A model generated the notes under the pieces. The model made no database searches and was not told the origin of the DNA. It saw nothing but the letters and a program-made list of their open reading frames with translations. This document shows positions 60,818-64,000 of a stretch of 64,000 nucleotides of DNA, piece after piece. A program made the position numbers and the translations under genes. Origin of the DNA: Candidatus Saccharimonadota bacterium (lineage in GTDB: Bacteria > Patescibacteriota > Saccharimonadia > Saccharimonadales > Saccharimonadaceae); the NCBI GenBank assembly GCA_905373795.1, contig CAJPUO010000001.1, positions 245,244-309,243 on the forward strand, in the 5' to 3' direction. Numbering within the stretch: the first letter of the stretch is position 1; every line of letters starts with the position of its first letter.

Positions 60818-61777
60818 ATGTCTCATATCACCATCCAGCCCCTCCCCGGCTATAAAGAAGTCAAACCCTTTGTCTATGCGGGCTTCTTCCCGGTGTCCAA
60901 CGAAGATTATAATGACCTGAAAGAGGCTATTGAAAAGCTGAGTCTGAGCGATTCGGCGCTGCAGTTTGAGCCGGAGAATTCGCCGGTGTTGGGCTATGGT
61001 GTGCGGATTGGTTTCCTCGGGCTGCTCCATATGGACATTATTCGCGAGCGGTTGGAACGCGAGTATAATCTGGACCTCATCGTCACCAATCCGAGCACGG
61101 ATTATCAAGTCAGCCTGACTAACGGCGAGGAGTTGGATATCAAGTCAGCCAGCGAATTGCCCGACCCAGCGCAGATCGCTGAAATCCGCGAGCCGTGGAT
61201 TGATGGTGAAATTGTGGTGCCGCAGGACTATATCGGTGCGGTGATTCAGCTGATTGTCGCCAAGCGCGGCCGGCAGAAAAACCTTAGTTACATCGATGAG
61301 CGGGCACTGATTTCCTTTACGGCACCGCTGGCTAATTTGCTGACAGATTTTTATGATCAATTGAAGTCGGTGACCAGCGGCTACGGTTCGTTTAATTATG
61401 AACTGGCAGGGTATCAGCCGGAAGATTTGGTGCGGGTGGATTTTTATGTAGCGGGCGAAATGGTCGATGCTCTGAGCGTGATGTGCCACCGCTCGGAGGC
61501 ACCAGGTTTGGGTCGCGAAATCGTCAAGAAATTGAAAGACGTGGTGCCGCGCCAGAGCTTTGAAGTGGCATTACAGGCGGCAATCGGCGGCAAATTTATC
61601 GCCCGCGAAAACATCGGCGCTTACCGCAAAGATGTCACCGGCTACCTCTACGGCGGCGATGTCAGCCGCAAAAAGAAACTTCTCGCCAAACAAGCTCGCG
61701 GCAAAAAGCGTATGAAACGCTTCGGCAAGGTTGACATTCCATCAGAAGCGTTTATGGTGATGCTGAAGAGGGATTGA
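60818..61777 (+). CDS. lepA: Elongation factor 4 (LepA), C-terminal part: domains III, V and CTD
   Basis: 319 residues beginning MSHITIQPLPGYKEVKPFVY. The LepA-specific C-terminal region is complete (IGFLGLLHMDIIRERLEREY, YGGDVSRKKKLLAKQARGKK, RMKRFGKVDIPSEAFM). TATAAT at 60799-60804 ends 13 nt upstream, giving an independent promoter. The GTPase and domain II are encoded 8.4 kb upstream. EF4 back-translocates stalled ribosomes; a two-piece version would have to associate non-covalently. Confidence 0.88.
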   Translation: MSHITIQPLPGYKEVKPFVYAGFFPVSNEDYNDLKEAIEKLSLSDSALQFEPENSPVLGYGVRIGFLGLLHMDIIRERLEREYNLDLIVTNPSTDYQVSLTNGEELDIKSASELPDPAQIAEIREPWIDGEIVVPQDYIGAVIQLIVAKRGRQKNLSYIDERALISFTAPLANLLTDFYDQLKSVTSGYGSFNYELAGYQPEDLVRVDFYVAGEMVDALSVMCHRSEAPGLGREIVKKLKDVVPRQSFEVALQAAIGGKFIARENIGAYRKDVTGYLYGGDVSRKKKLLAKQARGKKRMKRFGKVDIPSEAFMVMLKRD

Positions 61778-61861
61778 TTGCTTGTATTGAAGCGAATATT
61801 TATTGGTTTCGGATTTCCTGATTGGCAATCTGTACCAGATGAGTTATCATAAATAAATATT

Positions 61862-62572
61862 ATGTCGGAGATTGAAAGTTTAATTACTAATTATCAGCCA
61901 ACCGAATCAACCGTCCAGCTGGTGCGAGATACAAAGATTGCGCTGCTGGCGGGGATTTCTGGCGCTGGCAAGGATACAATTAAAAAGCGGTTATTAAAAC
62001 TGCCGGAATTTCGTGATATCGTCTCCCACACCACGCGCCCGCCGCGGATTAATAATGGCCGTGCCGAGCAAAACGGTGTCGATTATCATTTTATTGATCA
62101 AAAAATAGCCGAGGAAATGCTGCTTGGCCATAAATTCATTGAGGCGAAATTTGTGCATGGCACGGTGTACGGAACTTCGGCGGCCGAGTTAAAATTGGCG
62201 CATGATCAAAATCAAGTGGCAATTACTGACGTCGATGTTCAGGGTGTAGCAGAATACGAGCAATTAGCGCCAGGTTGTATCGCGATTTTTATCGTGCCGC
62301 CGGATTATAAAACATGGCTGGAGCGGCTGAAAAAGCGCTACGCCACCGAAGCAGATTTTCAAGCCGAATGGTCAAAGCGCCATCAATCAGCCATCAAAGA
62401 ACTGGCGCATGCGCTGGAAGTGCCGTATTATCACGTGATTATTAATGATGATTTGGAGCGGGCTGTCAGGGTGTGCAAGGAGATTATTGAGCGGGGCGAT
62501 TTGTTTAGCCGCAAGGATGACGAGGCTAGGCTGGCGGCTCGCAATCTCTTGAATGATATAATAAAGCTATGA
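61862..62572 (+). CDS. gmk: Guanylate kinase
   Basis: 236 residues. P-loop GISGAGKDT (31-39, Asp replacing the usual Ser before Thr), then SHTTRPPR and GVDYHFID for GMP binding, and the lid region with RLKKRY. The roughly 20-residue N-terminal extension and the longer C-terminus exceed the typical 205-210 residues. Converts GMP to GDP. The next gene starts within its end. Confidence 0.9.
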   Translation: MSEIESLITNYQPTESTVQLVRDTKIALLAGISGAGKDTIKKRLLKLPEFRDIVSHTTRPPRINNGRAEQNGVDYHFIDQKIAEEMLLGHKFIEAKFVHGTVYGTSAAELKLAHDQNQVAITDVDVQGVAEYEQLAPGCIAIFIVPPDYKTWLERLKKRYATEADFQAEWSKRHQSAIKELAHALEVPYYHVIINDDLERAVRVCKEIIERGDLFSRKDDEARLAARNLLNDIIKL

Positions 62573-63936
62573 GCTTGGCAAAATCGCCCAAAAAACTAGC
62601 TGCCGCGTTGATGCGGCCGTTAAAATCAATCAACGTTTTATTAGACCAGGCGTTCTTTATTTTTGCCGGCCTGGCGTCGTTATGGTTGGCATGGCTGGTT
62701 TTTAGGGAAAGCTGGTTTACTGGCGGTTGGTGGATGATCGGGTTGTTTTTTGTGGTTTGGGTAATTGTTGCTTATCTAGCCTTGCCGCGGCTTCACCGGA
62801 TTTTAAGCAGTATTTACGTGCCGAATTATTTTATCGGCCGGACGCGGACGGCGGATGGAATGTTATGCGATCCAGTCAATTTGGCGGCGCGCGGATCGGA
62901 AGAACAGCTGCATAAAGTGATGGACGAAGCGGGCTGGAGTCTGGCGGACGATATTACTCCCCGATCGGCATGGAAAATGGTGATGACTGTTTTACGGCGT
63001 AAAAGTTATCCGAATGCGCCAGTGTCGCCGGCTTTTTTGTTTGGACGCAAGCAGGATTTTGCATACCAGCAAGAAGTTAACGGTAATCCTAGCCAGCGGC
63101 ATCATGTGCGTTTTTGGCGCTGCCCGAAAGGCTGGTTGCTGCCGGGCGGCCACCGGGTGGATTGGCTGGCTGCGGGGACATATGACAGAAGTATCGGCGT
63201 GTCGCTGTTCACATTTCAATTGACGCATCGGATTGACGAGGATACCGACATTGAGCGCGATTATATTATTCAAACAGTACAGGACAGTGTCGAGCCGGTG
63301 CGGGTGGCGATTTTGAAAGATTTTTCCTCCGGTTATCATTCGCGACACCCTGGAGGAGATTTTGTCCGAACAGACGGCGATTTGCCCATTCTGGAATTGT
63401 CGAAAGTAAAGTCGCAAAAAAGCACGCTGCAGCAGTTTGGTATCATTATGGATGGAACAATTCACGACCGCTTGCCGAAAAACCATGAAACGTTATTGAA
63501 GGAATTGTGGAGCCGCCGGCCGCCGCAAATTCTGTTCGGCTGCGGGTTGATAGTCGTCGTGTCGCTGTTTACAATTGGGCAGATGCTGTTTGATACGGTA
63601 AATTGGCCGGAATTTGCACAGGAAATGGTTGCTGAAACTGCTGTTAGCGTTGAGTCGGTTAATGTGATTGTTCTTAGTACGATGGCTCTGAGTCTTGCGA
63701 TTGTGATTATTGAGTTAGCGTTAGCGGGAGCGCTGCTGAGGGGTAGCAATCGGGCGCGAATTATGCTGCTGGCAGTGGCTAGCGCGACGATCATTACCGA
63801 ATCTTTGTCAATTACCGTTGGACGGATCAATATGGCGATGGCTTTTTTGTTTGTGATGATTGGCGCTCACATTATGGTTGTGATGCTGTTTTCATCGGAT
63901 GCGGCGCGGTTTTTTACAGATAAGCGTTTTCGATGA
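62569..63936 (+). CDS. LssY C-terminal-domain membrane protein
   Basis: 455 residues. Two N-terminal transmembrane helices (about 26-70), an LssY-type domain (about 82-250) with DGMLCDPVNLAARGSEEQLH, AGWSLADDITPRS, PVSPAFLFGRKQDFAYQQEV and RHHVRFWRCP, then four C-terminal helices (about 315-450). LssY domains occur with PAP2 phosphatases in other bacteria; function unknown. TATAAT inside the end of gmk lies 6 nt before the ATG. A few dozen bases of non-coding sequence remain to the window end. Confidence 0.78.
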   Translation: MSLAKSPKKLAAALMRPLKSINVLLDQAFFIFAGLASLWLAWLVFRESWFTGGWWMIGLFFVVWVIVAYLALPRLHRILSSIYVPNYFIGRTRTADGMLCDPVNLAARGSEEQLHKVMDEAGWSLADDITPRSAWKMVMTVLRRKSYPNAPVSPAFLFGRKQDFAYQQEVNGNPSQRHHVRFWRCPKGWLLPGGHRVDWLAAGTYDRSIGVSLFTFQLTHRIDEDTDIERDYIIQTVQDSVEPVRVAILKDFSSGYHSRHPGGDFVRTDGDLPILELSKVKSQKSTLQQFGIIMDGTIHDRLPKNHETLLKELWSRRPPQILFGCGLIVVVSLFTIGQMLFDTVNWPEFAQEMVAETAVSVESVNVIVLSTMALSLAIVIIELALAGALLRGSNRARIMLLAVASATIITESLSITVGRINMAMAFLFVMIGAHIMVVMLFSSDAARFFTDKRFR

Positions 63937-64000
63937 GTTATTTGGGGTTCACCCAACTAACCCGTAAGCCATAGTAAACCGCAGGAATGCTATTGGGCTG

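Overview
The window looks like a chromosomal segment of a Saccharibacteria (TM7, Patescibacteria/CPR) genome or a close relative. This is inferred from gene content and style, not from a marker search. Indications are very compact spacing with many ATGA/TAATG overlaps, the standard genetic code (TGA is used as an ordinary stop throughout), promoters whose -10 box lies only 6-7 nt before the start codon, a complete arginine deiminase operon, small CPR-style proteins of unknown function, and no lipopolysaccharide or outer-membrane genes.

Layout. 1-4.2 kb: end of an ABC exporter, a nitrilase-superfamily amidase, a PEBP protein, an ABC1/UbiB-type kinase with small membrane proteins. 4.2-9.4 kb: a mirror-symmetric divergent locus. 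A vWA protein with an HELGH metallopeptidase motif (minus) faces a MoxR/CobS-like AAA+ ATPase (plus), and each is translationally coupled to one of two paralogous proteins of unknown function. 9.5-16 kb: TylF-like methyltransferase, the arcA-arcB-arcD-arcC operon and CorA. 16-32 kb: housekeeping and envelope genes (DsbA-like, CBS protein, aspS, Nudix, MscS, trmB, HD-CYTH fusion, MazG, murC) with decayed gene fragments at 21.3-21.7 kb. 32-40 kb: initiator tRNA, FtsB/DivIC-like protein, a 1537-residue surface protein, tRNA-Ile(CAU) and a flavoprotein oxidoreductase whose two redox cysteines are replaced.

40.7-46.8 kb is an integrated filamentous phage (inovirus). It is bounded by a 107-bp direct repeat made of the 3' part of tRNA-Met plus its terminator. 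It carries an ssDNA-binding-like protein, a major-coat-like protein, five overlapping mini-genes, a pIII-like adhesin, a pVI-like membrane protein, a Zot/pI ATPase, GC-rich hairpins, an HUH replication initiator and a frameshifted tyrosine integrase. No secretin is present, which fits a host without an outer membrane.

46.9-64 kb: tilS, ftsH and murJ, then a lepA gene (elongation factor 4) split in two. Domains I-II (with a palindrome-rich in-frame insertion of about 70 codons) and domains III-CTD are separated by 8.4 kb of accessory DNA. That DNA contains a second, truncated copy of the domain III start, which differs from the intact copy almost only at synonymous positions. The island encodes a YdcF-like protein, a protein with tandem helix-turn-helix-like repeats, an 849-residue unknown, a Schlafen/AlbA remnant, a nitroreductase-like protein and other unknowns. 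gmk and an LssY-domain membrane protein follow.

The strongest candidates for undescribed biology are the inovirus in a CPR-type host, the split lepA locus, and the AAA+/vWA-peptidase locus with paired paralogues.
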